DNA of 64,000 bases from Pseudomonas gessardii (GTDB lineage Bacteria; Pseudomonadota; Gammaproteobacteria; Pseudomonadales; Pseudomonadaceae), in contig NZ_MNPU01000034.1 in NCBI RefSeq assembly GCF_001983165.1, forward strand, positions 1 through 64,000, given 5' to 3'. Positions 8,186 through 16,434 of the stretch are shown piece after piece. The notes below the pieces were generated by a model. That model was not told the origin of the DNA. It saw only the letters and a list, made by a program, of their open reading frames with translations, and did no database searches. Every line of letters begins with the position of its first letter. Positions within the stretch are counted from its first letter, which is position 1. Made by a program: the position numbers and the translations under genes.

Positions 8186-9322
8186 TTATACGCCCGCTGC
8201 TGGCACAGGAATGGCAGTGACTCGCCAGTCGTCGCCTACAGCGCGCATGTCGGTAATCCTGAGTTGGGGGGCATCGGCCAGTTTCTCAAGCGGCCAGTCC
8301 AGCAAAGGCCGGGCGGCGGAGCCCAGGAACTTGCCGGCGACAAAAATCACGTACTCGTCCACCAGGCCCTGCTGGGCAAACGCGCCTGCCAGGCTCGGGC
8401 CGGCTTCCACCAGCACCTCGTTGACGCCACGGGCCGCCAGGGCCACCAGCGCCGAGCGCAGGTCGACCTGGCCATCAACGCCCGGCACCACCAGGCATTC
8501 GGGGCCACGGGGGAACTGGTTTTCCGCGGTCACGCAGGTGATGACCAGGGCCGGGCCGGCCTTGAAGAACGGCGCATTGAGCGGCACCCGCAGGCGACCG
8601 TCGATCAGCACGCGCAGCGGCGGGCGCGACATGGCCAGGGCGGTGGTTTGCGCATCCAGGCCCAGTTCGGCGGCGCGCACGGTCAGGCGTGCGCCATCGG
8701 CCAGCACGGTATCGGCGCCGGTCAACACCACACTGGCCTCGGCCCGCAGGCGCTGCACGGCGGCGCGGGCGGCGGGGCCGGTGATCCATTGGCTTTCGCC
8801 ACTGGCCATTGCGGTGCGCCCGTCCAGGCTCATCGCCAGCTTGACCCGCACAAACGGCAGGCCGTGCTCCATGCGTTTGAGGAACCCAGGGTTCAGCGCG
8901 CGTGCCTGGCTTTCCAGCACGCCGCCGAGCACCTCGATACCGGCCTGGGCCAGGCGCTGCAGGCCACGCCCGGCCACTTCCGGGTTCGGGTCCTGCATGC
9001 CCGCGACCACCCGCGCTACGCCAGCGGTCACCAGCGCATCGGCGCAGGGCGGCGTATGGCCATAATGGCTGCACGGTTCAAGCGTCACGTACACCGTGGC
9101 ACCCCGGGCTTTATCGCCGGCGGCGCGCAAGGCGTTGGGTTCGGCATGGGGTTCGCCGGTGCGCTCATGCCAGCCTTCGCCGACAATCTGCCCATCGCGC
9201 ACAATCACACAGCCGACCCGGGGGTTGGGATGGGTGGTGTACAGGCCCTTGCGCGCCAATTCGAGGGCGCGGGCCATGTAATGGGCGTCGAGCACCGCCT
9301 GTTCTGCAGAAGGAGGGTTCAT
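8186..9322 (-). CDS. ribD: Bifunctional pyrimidine deaminase/reductase
   Basis: RibD performs the deamination and reduction steps after RibA. The N-terminal deaminase domain (about residues 10-150) has the zinc motif HAEPNAL and [15 protein letters not shown]. The C-terminal reductase domain (about 155-370) has [20 protein letters not shown] and [10 protein letters not shown]. At 378 residues it has normal length. The start overlaps the nrdR stop by four bases, coupling the two genes. Confidence 0.96.
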   Translation of the reverse strand: MNPPSAEQAVLDAHYMARALELARKGLYTTHPNPRVGCVIVRDGQIVGEGWHERTGEPHAEPNALRAAGDKARGATVYVTLEPCSHYGHTPPCADALVTAGVARVVAGMQDPNPEVAGRGLQRLAQAGIEVLGGVLESQARALNPGFLKRMEHGLPFVRVKLAMSLDGRTAMASGESQWITGPAARAAVQRLRAEASVVLTGADTVLADGARLTVRAAELGLDAQTTALAMSRPPLRVLIDGRLRVPLNAPFFKAGPALVITCVTAENQFPRGPECLVVPGVDGQVDLRSALVALAARGVNEVLVEAGPSLAGAFAQQGLVDEYVIFVAGKFLGSAARPLLDWPLEKLADAPQLRITDMRAVGDDWRVTAIPVPAAGV

Positions 9323-9783
9323 TCTTTGACCGGCTCACGGGCCAGGCGGTCGATCTCTTCGCGGAACTCATTGAGGTCCTGGAAGCGTCGATACACCGAG
9401 GCGAAACGAATGTAGGCAACTTCGTCGAGCTTTTGCAGCTCGCCCATCACCAGTTCTCCAACCACCAGGCTCTTGACCTCGCGCTCGCCGGTCGCCCGCA
9501 GCTTGTGCTTGATATGCGCCAGCGCCGCTTCCAGGCGCTCGACACTCACCGGGCGTTTTTCCAGGGCGCGCTGCATACCGGCGCGCAGTTTCTCTTCGTC
9601 GAAGGGCTGGCGGCTGCCGTCGGACTTGATCAGGCGCGGCAGTACCAGCTCGGCGGTTTCAAAGGTGGTGAAACGTTCACCGCAGGCCAGGCATTCGCGC
9701 CGGCGACGCACTTGATCGCCCTCGGCGACCAGACGCGAGTCAATGACCTTGGTGTCGTTGGCACCGCAGAAGGGACAGTGCAT
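9319..9783 (-). CDS. nrdR: Transcriptional repressor NrdR
   Basis: NrdR represses ribonucleotide reductase genes in response to nucleotide levels. The 154-residue protein starts [17 protein letters not shown]. It has a zinc ribbon (C3, C6, C31, C34) followed by [17 protein letters not shown] and an ATP-cone domain (about residues 46-136) with [20 protein letters not shown] chose the ATG directly before CPFC; the longer open frame upstream carries no family sequence. It heads the nrdR-ribD-ribC-ribBA-ribH-nusB-thiL cluster. Confidence 0.96.
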   Translation of the reverse strand: MHCPFCGANDTKVIDSRLVAEGDQVRRRRECLACGERFTTFETAELVLPRLIKSDGSRQPFDEEKLRAGMQRALEKRPVSVERLEAALAHIKHKLRATGEREVKSLVVGELVMGELQKLDEVAYIRFASVYRRFQDLNEFREEIDRLAREPVKE

Positions 9784-9922
9784 GGTGGCAGGCAACAAAA
9801 AAAGGGAGGGCCATGGTAGCGCATCCCCGTGGCAAGACAAGCCATAGCCTTTACGGTATATAGGCTGACTATTATGTTTCTTCTGTTTAGTTCAGGGATT
9901 TTTGCCCTTTTTGGAGCCGTAC

Positions 9923-10378
9923 ATGCCGTTACGACCGCTGGTTTTACTCACAATGTTCAGTTTTCTGGTCGCCTGCAGCAGCGAAGCGCCAAAACCAGCG
10001 GCCCCGCAACCCACGCCGCAACAAGAGAAAAAAATCCCCGGCCAGGAACCGCTCGGGCCTTTGCCGGCCTATCAGCGTGAAGTGAGCGGTACCCTCAATG
10101 GCGTACCGGCCGGTGCCGAAGTGGAGCTGGCGCTGCTGGTGATCGACGACCGCAGCCGCCCGCAACAACTGCTGGCCAGCAGCGTGCTGATCGGCAACAA
10201 CAAACCGCTGGCCTTCCGCCTGCGCTTCAACCCGCAGGCGTTCCCCACTGGCGCCCGCGTTGAACTGCGCGGCCGCGCCAGCCAATCCGGGCAGTTGATC
10301 CTGCACCTGCCGGCGGTGCGTATCCAGCAAGCTATCACCCAGACCACCGGCCCCCTGCAACTCGTGCGCGCCCCATGA
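9923..10378 (+). CDS. YbaY-family lipoprotein
   Basis: A 151-residue predicted lipoprotein. The signal peptide MPLRPLVLLTMFSFLVAC ends in a lipobox with the acylated cysteine at about residue 18. A Pro/Ala/Gln-rich linker follows, then a YbaY/YscW-like beta domain (VSGTLNGVPAGAEVELALLVIDDRSR, then RVELRGRASQSGQLILHL). The ATG at 9923 is chosen because it is preceded by TTTTTGGAGCC and starts the signal peptide. The end overlaps the next gene's ATG by four bases. Its function is unknown; membership of the YbaY family is from sequence character. Confidence 0.8.
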   Translation: MPLRPLVLLTMFSFLVACSSEAPKPAAPQPTPQQEKKIPGQEPLGPLPAYQREVSGTLNGVPAGAEVELALLVIDDRSRPQQLLASSVLIGNNKPLAFRLRFNPQAFPTGARVELRGRASQSGQLILHLPAVRIQQAITQTTGPLQLVRAP

Positions 10379-11028
10379 CGCCACCGCTGCACCTGCAACG
10401 GGCCTTGAGCGAACTGATCGGCGGCGCGCAACTGGTGCCCTGCCCGTTGCCGGGCACCGACCTGTCGTTATGGCTGCTGGACGCCGACAACATGGACCGC
10501 GCCTTCAGCCCCGAGGAAACCCGACGCATCCTGCATGAACCGCCCTACTGGAGTTTCTGCTGGGCCAGTGGCCTGGCACTGGCCCGCTACCTGGCCGCCA
10601 ACCCCGAGTGGGTGGCGGGCAAACGCGTCCTGGATTTTGGCGCCGGCTCAGGCGTTGCGGGGATTGCCGCCGTGAAAGCCGGCGCCCTGGAAGTGGTGGC
10701 CTGTGACCTCGACCCGCTGGCACTCGGCGCCTGCCGGGCGAATGCGCAACTCAATGGCGTGACGCTGGGCTATTCGGCGGATTTTTTTGCCGAAGCCGAT
10801 CGTTTCGACCTGATCCTGGTGGCCGACGTGCTGTACGACCGGGCCAACCTGCCGCTGTTGGATCAATTCCTCAGCCGCGGGCGCGAAGCCTTGGTCGCCG
10901 ACTCGCGGGTGCGGGACTTCCAACATGCGGATTATCAGCGGCTGGGGATCCTGGAGGCGCTGACCCTGCCGGACCTGGCGGAGCCTTGGGAGTTTCGTAG
11001 GGTGAGTCTGTACCATTCGCGGCGCTAG
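10375..11028 (+). CDS. Class I SAM-dependent methyltransferase
   Basis: A 217-residue methyltransferase with motif I VLDFGAGSGVAGIAAVKAGA (about residues 84-103), the acidic loop VVACDLDPLALGAC, and the post-motif LILVADVLYDRANLPLL. The N-terminal EPPYWSFCWASG and the DVLYD motif resemble the lysine methyltransferases of the ETFB/METTL20 and nicotinamide N-methyltransferase-like groups. A protein substrate is plausible but not shown. Its ATG overlaps the end of the YbaY-like lipoprotein gene. Confidence 0.82.
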   Translation: MTPPLHLQRALSELIGGAQLVPCPLPGTDLSLWLLDADNMDRAFSPEETRRILHEPPYWSFCWASGLALARYLAANPEWVAGKRVLDFGAGSGVAGIAAVKAGALEVVACDLDPLALGACRANAQLNGVTLGYSADFFAEADRFDLILVADVLYDRANLPLLDQFLSRGREALVADSRVRDFQHADYQRLGILEALTLPDLAEPWEFRRVSLYHSRR

Positions 11029-11175
11029 GCCTCTCAGTTACAAATTTTCAGCAATAGAGTGGCTAAGACAGCGCCCGGCAGGACATGGAAAATACCGTCC
11101 TCCCGCACGCGGCCTGGACGATCGACCTGCATGCCTTCCCCCGTTTTTTCGCCGGTCAGCGTCCCTCCAAGGGCG

Positions 11176-11202
11176 TTGCAAAAACCTGGGCAGTTGCATA
11201 AT
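11176..11202 (+). promoter_or_regulatory. Predicted promoter for the abi-associated RNA
   Basis: TTGCAA at 11176-11181 and CATAAT at 11197-11202 could form a sigma-70 promoter with a short 15-base spacer. If used, transcription would start near 11208-11210, just before the structured RNA. This is inference from hexamer similarity only. Confidence 0.4.
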
Positions 11203-11204
11203 CT

Positions 11205-11272
11205 GCTTGGCAATACACCCGCCATGCCTCTGGTTGCGCCAGTAACCAAGCACAAATTGTGCGGGTTTTTTA
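11205..11272 (+). ncRNA. Structured RNA upstream of the Abi gene (abiF-RNA-like candidate)
   Basis: Three interlocking pairings precede the Abi gene. TGGTT (11231-11235) pairs with AACCA (11244-11248). GCAC (11250-11253) pairs with GTGC (11259-11262) around AAATT. ACCCGC (11217-11222) is complementary to GCGGGT (11261-11266) and would close both hairpins or form an alternative fold. A run of six T at 11266-11271 follows, giving a terminator-like end only 20 bases before the coding start at 11292. The abiF RNA motif is a known conserved RNA found next to Abi_2/AbiF genes. I place this RNA in that class by position and structure; no covariance search was run. Confidence 0.6.
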
Positions 11273-11291
11273 TGCCTGCTGGTTTTCCGGC

Positions 11292-12293
11292 ATGAGGGCG
11301 TTCGACAAACCTGCCATTGACGTCCCGGCCCAGTTGGAGCTGCTCAAGTCCCGGGGCTTGATCATTGACGATGAAACAGGCGCTCGGGACTTCCTGCAGT
11401 CGGTCAGTTTCTTTCGATTAAGCCCCTATATGCGGCCCTTCCAACAATCGGAAGATATCAACCACCACTTCCATGCCGGCATCCACTTTCACCAACTGGC
11501 ACGACTCTACGACTTTGACCGCCGCCTGCGCCTATTGGCCATGGATGCCATTGAGCGGGTCGAGATCGCCTCCCGTGCAGTCATCAGCAATCACATGGGC
11601 CCCACCTATGGCAGCCATTGGTACATCGACAGCCAGGCTTTTCACCCGACATTTAACCACCAGCGCCTGCTTGCAACGCTACACACCAGACAGTCTGTGG
11701 CGACCCGCGACTACGAACGCGAATGCTTGCGTGTCGACCGACTACACACAGACGACAATCGAAAAGCCCATCTCAAGCGTCAAAGAGCCAAAGAAAGCTA
11801 CGCGCGTCACTATCCAAACACCTATGACCACCCCGCTCTCATGCCGGGTTGGGCGATGCTGGAAGAGTTGACGCTGGGCGACCTCTCTCATCTCTACAAG
11901 GGCCTGGCCAGGGACGCGGATAAAAAAGCCATTGCCAGGCGCCTGGGGCTCCCCGCACCACTGCTGCAGTCCTGGCTTCACACTTTGACCACTGTGCGAA
12001 ACATGTGCGCCCACCACTCAAAAATGTGGAATCGGCAACTGGGTATTCGTCCTGAATTACCCAGGAAAGCCAATTTCCCGTGGCCAAACCATCTCCTCCA
12101 GCCAGGGCCCCATACCCGCATTTTTCCGACACTTTGCATGCTTAACCATCTGATGTATCAGATAAGCCCCCACACTCGCTGGGACCAGCATCTCTATCAC
12201 CTGATCAACGGTTTTCCCAACCTCAACCTAAAAGCGATGGGGTTCCCTCGTGACTGGTATCAGGACCCTTTTTGGCACGTCTCTCGTACTTGA
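11292..12293 (+). CDS. Abi_2/AbiF-type HEPN phage-defence protein
   Basis: A 333-residue protein of the Abi_2 (AbiD/AbiF-like) family. The start is the ATG before RAFDKPAIDVPAQLELLKSR, the family's usual opening ('K.....QL..L..RGL.I.D...A..FL'). Two HEPN-like R-x(4-6)-H motifs are visible: R95...H101 in SRAVISNHMG and R236...H241 in VRNMCAHHSKMWNR. HEPN motifs are typical of RNA-cleaving toxins, so abortive phage defence by RNA cleavage is likely. Third-position base use is less GC-rich than in neighbouring genes, as expected for an acquired gene. No clear Shine-Dalgarno precedes the ATG. A structured RNA lies immediately upstream and may be its partner or antitoxin. Confidence 0.88.
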   Translation: MRAFDKPAIDVPAQLELLKSRGLIIDDETGARDFLQSVSFFRLSPYMRPFQQSEDINHHFHAGIHFHQLARLYDFDRRLRLLAMDAIERVEIASRAVISNHMGPTYGSHWYIDSQAFHPTFNHQRLLATLHTRQSVATRDYERECLRVDRLHTDDNRKAHLKRQRAKESYARHYPNTYDHPALMPGWAMLEELTLGDLSHLYKGLARDADKKAIARRLGLPAPLLQSWLHTLTTVRNMCAHHSKMWNRQLGIRPELPRKANFPWPNHLLQPGPHTRIFPTLCMLNHLMYQISPHTRWDQHLYHLINGFPNLNLKAMGFPRDWYQDPFWHVSRT

Positions 12294-12365
12294 TCCTTGC
12301 GCTGCTTCCGATAGAGACCGCCAGTCTTTATAGTTGCCCCATCCCACGCGTCATTGAGAACCTCC

Positions 12366-13238
12366 ATGAGTGAGCCCACGCCCTACATTTTCGATGTCAC
12401 CACCGCCACCTTCGATCAGGCCGTCATCGAAAACTCGTTCCACAAACCCGTGCTGGTGGATTTCTGGGCCGAATGGTGTGCGCCGTGCAAGGCGTTGATG
12501 CCGTTGCTGGCGCAGATTGCCGAGAGCTATCAGGGCGAGTTGCTGCTGGCCAAGGTCGATTGCGAAGCCGAGCAGGATATCGTTGCGCGCTTTGGCATTC
12601 GCAGCCTGCCGACCGTGGTGCTGTTCAAGGACGGCCAGCCGGTGGATGGGTTTGCCGGGGCCAAGCCTGAGTCTGAGATTCGCGCACTGCTGGAACCCCA
12701 TGTGCAGATGCCGCCCCCTGCCGAGGCGGACCCGCTGGAGCAGGCCCAGGCGCTGTTTGCCGAAGGCCGGGTCAGTGAGGCCGAGGCCGTACTGGTGGCC
12801 TTGCTTGGTGAAGACAACACCAACGCCGGCGCGTTGATCCTCTACGCCCGCTGCCTGGCCGAACGTGGCGAACTGGGCGAAGCGCAGGCCGTGCTTGATG
12901 CGGTCAAGAGCGATGCGCACAAGGCGGCACTCGCCGGTGCCAAGGCGCAGATCACCTTCCTGCGCCAGGCCGCCGACCTGCCGGACGCCGCTGACCTCAA
13001 GGCCCGCCTGGCGCAAAACCCGCAGGATGATGAAGCGGCGTATCAACTGGCCGTGCAGCAATTGGCCCGCCAGCAATATGACGCGGCGCTGGAAGGCTTG
13101 CTGAAGTTGTTTATCCGTAACCGCAGCTACAACGAAGGCCTGCCGCACAAGACACTGCTGCAAGTGTTCGAGTTGCTGGGCAACGACCACCCGCTGGTCA
13201 CGGTGTATCGCCGCAAGCTGTTTGCGGCGCTGTACTAA
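12366..13238 (+). CDS. cnoX: Thioredoxin-like co-chaperone CnoX (YbbN)
   Basis: A 290-residue protein with an N-terminal thioredoxin domain (about residues 1-115) and a C-terminal TPR region (about 120-285). The thioredoxin part carries FWAEWCAPCKALMP, an intact CxxC pair, followed by RSLPTVVLFKDGQPVDGF. CnoX protects proteins during oxidative stress and passes them to chaperones. Pseudomonas versions keep the redox-active CAPC, unlike E. coli CnoX (SxxC). The ATG at 12366 follows the GAGAACCTCC region; a longer TTG-initiated frame is less likely. It ends convergently with the next gene, overlapping by four bases. Confidence 0.9.
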   Translation: MSEPTPYIFDVTTATFDQAVIENSFHKPVLVDFWAEWCAPCKALMPLLAQIAESYQGELLLAKVDCEAEQDIVARFGIRSLPTVVLFKDGQPVDGFAGAKPESEIRALLEPHVQMPPPAEADPLEQAQALFAEGRVSEAEAVLVALLGEDNTNAGALILYARCLAERGELGEAQAVLDAVKSDAHKAALAGAKAQITFLRQAADLPDAADLKARLAQNPQDDEAAYQLAVQQLARQQYDAALEGLLKLFIRNRSYNEGLPHKTLLQVFELLGNDHPLVTVYRRKLFAALY

Positions 13239-13582
13239 TCAGCGATCCAACTGTACTGCGGCGTATCCCCGCCGCTGGACACCTTCACCTTGGCGCTATG
13301 GCGCAGGCGCACCAACAGGCGCTTACCGGCCTGGGCGCTACCGGCCAGCCCTTCGAGGCGGTCTGACAACTCCAGCCCGCTGAGTGGCCCGGCCTCGCGC
13401 AGCAGGTCCTGGGCGGCCTGCCACAGGGTCTCGTCCTGATTGACCGGCGCGGCGGCGGGCACGGTGTCCGGCGCCGGCGTGGCCGCCTGCAGGTGCACGC
13501 CCAGCCGCGCCCAATCGCTGTCGTCCAGCTCCAGGGTCAAGTCCACGGGCAGCTCGCCGATGGTTCCACGAATTCGCATCAT
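13235..13582 (-). CDS. Conserved small protein of unknown function
   Basis: A 115-residue soluble protein. The N-terminal part (IRGTIGELPVDLTLELDDSDWARLGVHL) has a beta-rich, acidic pattern. An Ala/Pro linker follows. The C-terminal half, roughly from WQAAQDLLREAGPLSGLELSDR, resembles a small helical winged-helix-like fold ending in RLRHSAKVKVSSGGDTPQYSWIAD. I recognise no family. Its stop codon overlaps the cnoX stop on the opposite strand. Confidence 0.7.
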   Translation of the reverse strand: MMRIRGTIGELPVDLTLELDDSDWARLGVHLQAATPAPDTVPAAAPVNQDETLWQAAQDLLREAGPLSGLELSDRLEGLAGSAQAGKRLLVRLRHSAKVKVSSGGDTPQYSWIAD

Positions 13583-13663
13583 TGCTCGTCCTCAGCACTT
13601 TTCTGACGAGCATGCTCCCATGCGTCTTGCGCAACGCCAAGCAGGCGGTCAAACTCTCGGCTC

Positions 13664-13689
13664 TTTTGTTATAAGATCACATAACAAAA
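13664..13689 (+). promoter_or_regulatory. Zur-like operator of the zinc-responsive operon
   Basis: A perfect nine-base inverted repeat, TTTTGTTAT (13664-13672) and ATAACAAAA (13681-13689), flanks an eight-base centre. Inside it, TGTTATAAGATCACA (13667-13681) matches the gammaproteobacterial Zur pattern TGTTAT-N3-ATAACA with one mismatch. It lies 28 bases before the ATG of the His-rich DUF2796 gene, as expected for zinc-repressed control. Confidence 0.65.
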
Positions 13690-13716
13690 CCCTCATTCTC
13701 GCCTTGGAGTCTCCCC

Positions 13717-14310
13717 ATGCGCCGCCTGTTGCTCGCTTTGCCGTTTGCCCTGTTGCCACTGGCCGCCCAGGCTGCTGACGAACACAACCACGATCACGAC
13801 CATGAACATGGCAGCCTTGGCGCCCATGAGCATGGCGTTGGCCGCCTCAATGCAGCGCTCGATGGCAAGGCCCTGGAACTGGAGCTGGAAAGCCCGGCGA
13901 TGAACCTGGTGGGGTTCGAGCACCTGGCCACCACCGACGCCGACAAAGCCAAGGTTGCCGCCGCCCGCAAGCAGCTGGAACAACCCCTGGTGCTGTTCAG
14001 CCTGCCCAAGGCTGCCGGTTGTGTGGTCAGTACCCAAGAGCTGGAAAGCCCGCTGTTTGGTGACAAGCCAGAAGACGATCATGACCACGCCACCGACGGC
14101 AAAGGTGCGGCCGCCCATGACCATGATCACAGCGAAATCCACGCCCACTACCAGTTCACCTGCGCCACCCCTGCCGCGCTGAAAAACCTCGACCTGACGA
14201 ACCTCTTCAAGACCTTCCCCGCCACCCAGAAAATTCAGGTACAACTGATCAGCCCGGGCGGCCAGCAAGGTGTTGAAGCAACGGCGGCTGCCGCGACCCT
14301 GAAATTCTGA
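13717..14310 (+). CDS. DUF2796/ZrgA-like His-rich periplasmic zinc-binding protein
   Basis: A 197-residue exported protein with signal peptide MRRLLLALPFALLPLAAQA. Two histidine-rich stretches follow, DEHNHDHDHEHGSLGAHEHG and a later HDHDHSEIHAH, which are likely metal-binding. The order of genes (this gene, ABC ATPase, FtsX-like permease, DUF3299 protein) matches the P. aeruginosa PA4063-PA4066 type operon, which responds to zinc limitation, and recalls the Vibrio ZrgA system. Function as a periplasmic zinc carrier is inferred from composition and context. Confidence 0.85.
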   Translation: MRRLLLALPFALLPLAAQAADEHNHDHDHEHGSLGAHEHGVGRLNAALDGKALELELESPAMNLVGFEHLATTDADKAKVAAARKQLEQPLVLFSLPKAAGCVVSTQELESPLFGDKPEDDHDHATDGKGAAAHDHDHSEIHAHYQFTCATPAALKNLDLTNLFKTFPATQKIQVQLISPGGQQGVEATAAAATLKF

Positions 14311-14324
14311 CCCCACACGGTTGA

Positions 14325-14412
14325 TGTAGGAGCTGGCTTGCCTGCGATGGCATCGGCGCGGTGTCACTGATACACCGCGTCGTCTGCATCGCAGGCAAGC
14401 CAGCTCCCACAG
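14325..14412. repeat. Interspersed palindromic repeat with inner stem
   Basis: Outer arms gagctggcttgcctgcgat (from 14330) and its reverse complement (to about 14408) face each other. Inside, CGCGGTGT (14357-14364) pairs with ACACCGCG (14372-14379). The element lies between the first and second genes of the zinc operon, so transcripts of the operon must cross it. It is related to the repeats at 1448-1569 and 17801-17928. Confidence 0.85.
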
Positions 14413-14445
14413 GTGACCGCGCTCTGCAGGTGATATTGAGTTCCC

Positions 14446-15156
14446 ATGACCCAAGCACTGATCGAACTGTCCGACCTGGGCTTTAACTGGCCCGGTCACC
14501 CCCAGTTGCTGGATATCCCGGCGTTTCGCCTGGAGCCGGGGGAAACCCTGTTCCTCAAGGGCCCCAGCGGCAGCGGCAAAACCACCCTGCTCGGCCTGCT
14601 GGGCGGGGTGCAGACACCCAGTCGCGGCAGCATCCGCCTGCTGGGCCAGGAGTTGACCGACTTGTCGGCCGGCGCCCGCGATCGGTTCCGGGTCGACCAC
14701 ACCGGCTATATCTTCCAGCAGTTCAACCTGCTGCCGTTTCTCTCGGTCCGCGAAAACGTCGAACTGCCTTGCCACTTCTCCAAGCTGCGGGCGCAGCGGG
14801 CGATCCAGCGCCATGGCAGTGTCGACCAGGCCGCCGCGACCCTGCTCGCGCACCTGGGCCTCAAGGACCCGGACTTGCTCGGGCGCCGTGCCGATGCGCT
14901 GTCCATCGGCCAGCAACAACGGGTGGCCGCCGCCCGGGCCTTGATCGGCCAACCGGAACTGGTGATCGCCGACGAGCCGACCTCGGCCCTGGACCACGAT
15001 GCCCGGGAAGCCTTCCTTCAACTGTTGTTCGCCGAATGCCGCGAGGCGGGCGCCAGCCTGTTGTTCGTCAGCCATGACCAGAGCTTGGCTTCGCTGTTCG
15101 ACCGCAACCTGTCGCTGGCCGAACTCAATCGCGCCGCCGCGCCGCTCGAGGTTTGA
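14446..15156 (+). CDS. ABC transporter ATPase, MacB/LolD-like
   Basis: A 236-residue ATPase: Walker A GPSGSGKT (about residues 39-46), Q-loop FQQFNLLPFLSV, signature LSIGQQQR in place of the canonical LSGGQ, Walker B LVIADEPTSALD, and the H-loop in FVSHDQ. The MacB/LolD group powers mechanotransmission or lipoprotein-type transporters. It precedes the permease gene by one base and follows the His-rich protein, so a role in zinc-related envelope transport is likely. Confidence 0.9.
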   Translation: MTQALIELSDLGFNWPGHPQLLDIPAFRLEPGETLFLKGPSGSGKTTLLGLLGGVQTPSRGSIRLLGQELTDLSAGARDRFRVDHTGYIFQQFNLLPFLSVRENVELPCHFSKLRAQRAIQRHGSVDQAAATLLAHLGLKDPDLLGRRADALSIGQQQRVAAARALIGQPELVIADEPTSALDHDAREAFLQLLFAECREAGASLLFVSHDQSLASLFDRNLSLAELNRAAAPLEV

Positions 15157-15157
15157 G

Positions 15158-16423
15158 ATGTATTTGTTCCGTCTAGCCATGGCCAGCCTGGCAAACCGCC
15201 GCTTTACCGCGATCCTCACCGCCTTCGCCATCGCCCTGTCGGTGTGCCTGCTGTTGGCGGTGGAGCGCGTGCGTACCGAGGCCCGCGCCAGCTTTGCCAG
15301 CACCATCAGCGGCACCGACCTGATCGTCGGCGCCCGCGCAGGCTCGGTCAACCTGCTGTTGTACTCGGTATTTCGCATCGGCAACGCCACCAACAACATC
15401 CGCTGGGACAGCTTCGAGCACTTTGCCGCCAGCCCGCAAGTGAAATGGGCGATCCCCATGTCCCTCGGCGACTCCCATCGCGGCTACCGGGTGATGGGCA
15501 CCACCCAAGCCTACTTCGAGCACTACCAGTACGGCCGCAAGCAGAACCTGCAACTGGCCAGTGGCCGTGCGTTTGATAGCGACCCGTTTGAAGTGGTGCT
15601 CGGCGCCGAAGTGGCCGACGCCCTGCATTACAAACTCGGCGACAAGCTGGTGCTGGCCCATGGCGTGGCGGTGGTCAGCCTGGTCAAGCACGATGACAAA
15701 CCGTTCACCGTGGTCGGCATTCTGCAACGCACCGGCACCCCGGTGGACCGCACGTTGCACATCAGCCTCGGCGGCATGGAAGCGATCCATATCGACTGGC
15801 ACAACGGCGTGCCCGCCCAGGGCAAGGGCCGGGTCAGTGCCGACCAGGCGCGCAATATGGACCTCACGCCACAAGCCATCACCGCGTTTATGCTGGGGCT
15901 GAACAACAAGATTTCGACCTTTGCCCTACAACGGCAGATCAACGAGTTCCGTGGCGAGCCGATGCTGGCGATCCTGCCGGGCGTGGCCTTGCAAGAGCTG
16001 TGGAGCATGATGGGCACCGCCGAAAAGGCGCTGTTCGTGATCTCGCTGTTTGTGGTGCTGACCGGCTTGATCGGCATGCTCACGGCGATCCTCACCAGCC
16101 TCAATGAGCGCCGTCGGGAAATGGCGATCCTGCGTTCGGTGGGCGCACGACCGTGGCACATTGCAAGCCTGCTGGTTTTCGAGGCCTTTGCCCTGGCACT
16201 GGCCGGGGTGGTTGCGGGGGTTGGCCTGCTGTACGTATGCATCGCCGCGTCCCGTGGCTATCTACAGGCCAATTACGGCCTGGACCTGCCACTGGCGCTG
16301 CCCAGCCCGTATGAATGGACGCTGCTCGCCGGTATCCTGATCGCCGCCCTGCTGATGGGCAGCGTGCCGGCCTGGCGCGCCTATCGACAATCGTTGGCCG
16401 ATGGCCTGTCGATCCGTTTATGA
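15158..16423 (+). CDS. FtsX/MacB-like ABC permease
   Basis: A 421-residue permease with one N-terminal membrane helix (about residues 19-40), a large periplasmic domain (GTDLIVGARAGSVNLLLYSVFRIGN and onwards) and a C-terminal FtsX-type three-helix block. That block includes FVISLFVVLTGLIGMLTAIL, then RRREMAILRSVGARPWHI and a last helix ending in the VPAWRAYRQSL region. The ATG at 15158 immediately follows the ATPase stop. It is the membrane partner of the upstream ATPase. Its TGA overlaps an ATG of the next frame. Confidence 0.9.
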   Translation: MYLFRLAMASLANRRFTAILTAFAIALSVCLLLAVERVRTEARASFASTISGTDLIVGARAGSVNLLLYSVFRIGNATNNIRWDSFEHFAASPQVKWAIPMSLGDSHRGYRVMGTTQAYFEHYQYGRKQNLQLASGRAFDSDPFEVVLGAEVADALHYKLGDKLVLAHGVAVVSLVKHDDKPFTVVGILQRTGTPVDRTLHISLGGMEAIHIDWHNGVPAQGKGRVSADQARNMDLTPQAITAFMLGLNNKISTFALQRQINEFRGEPMLAILPGVALQELWSMMGTAEKALFVISLFVVLTGLIGMLTAILTSLNERRREMAILRSVGARPWHIASLLVFEAFALALAGVVAGVGLLYVCIAASRGYLQANYGLDLPLALPSPYEWTLLAGILIAALLMGSVPAWRAYRQSLADGLSIRL

Positions 16424-16434
16424 GGAAGGCTTTG

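Noticed and set aside
16420-16434. Alternative upstream start for the DUF3299 gene
   Set aside because: It overlaps the permease stop, while the later ATG at 16435 has a good AGGAAGG site and begins the signal peptide.
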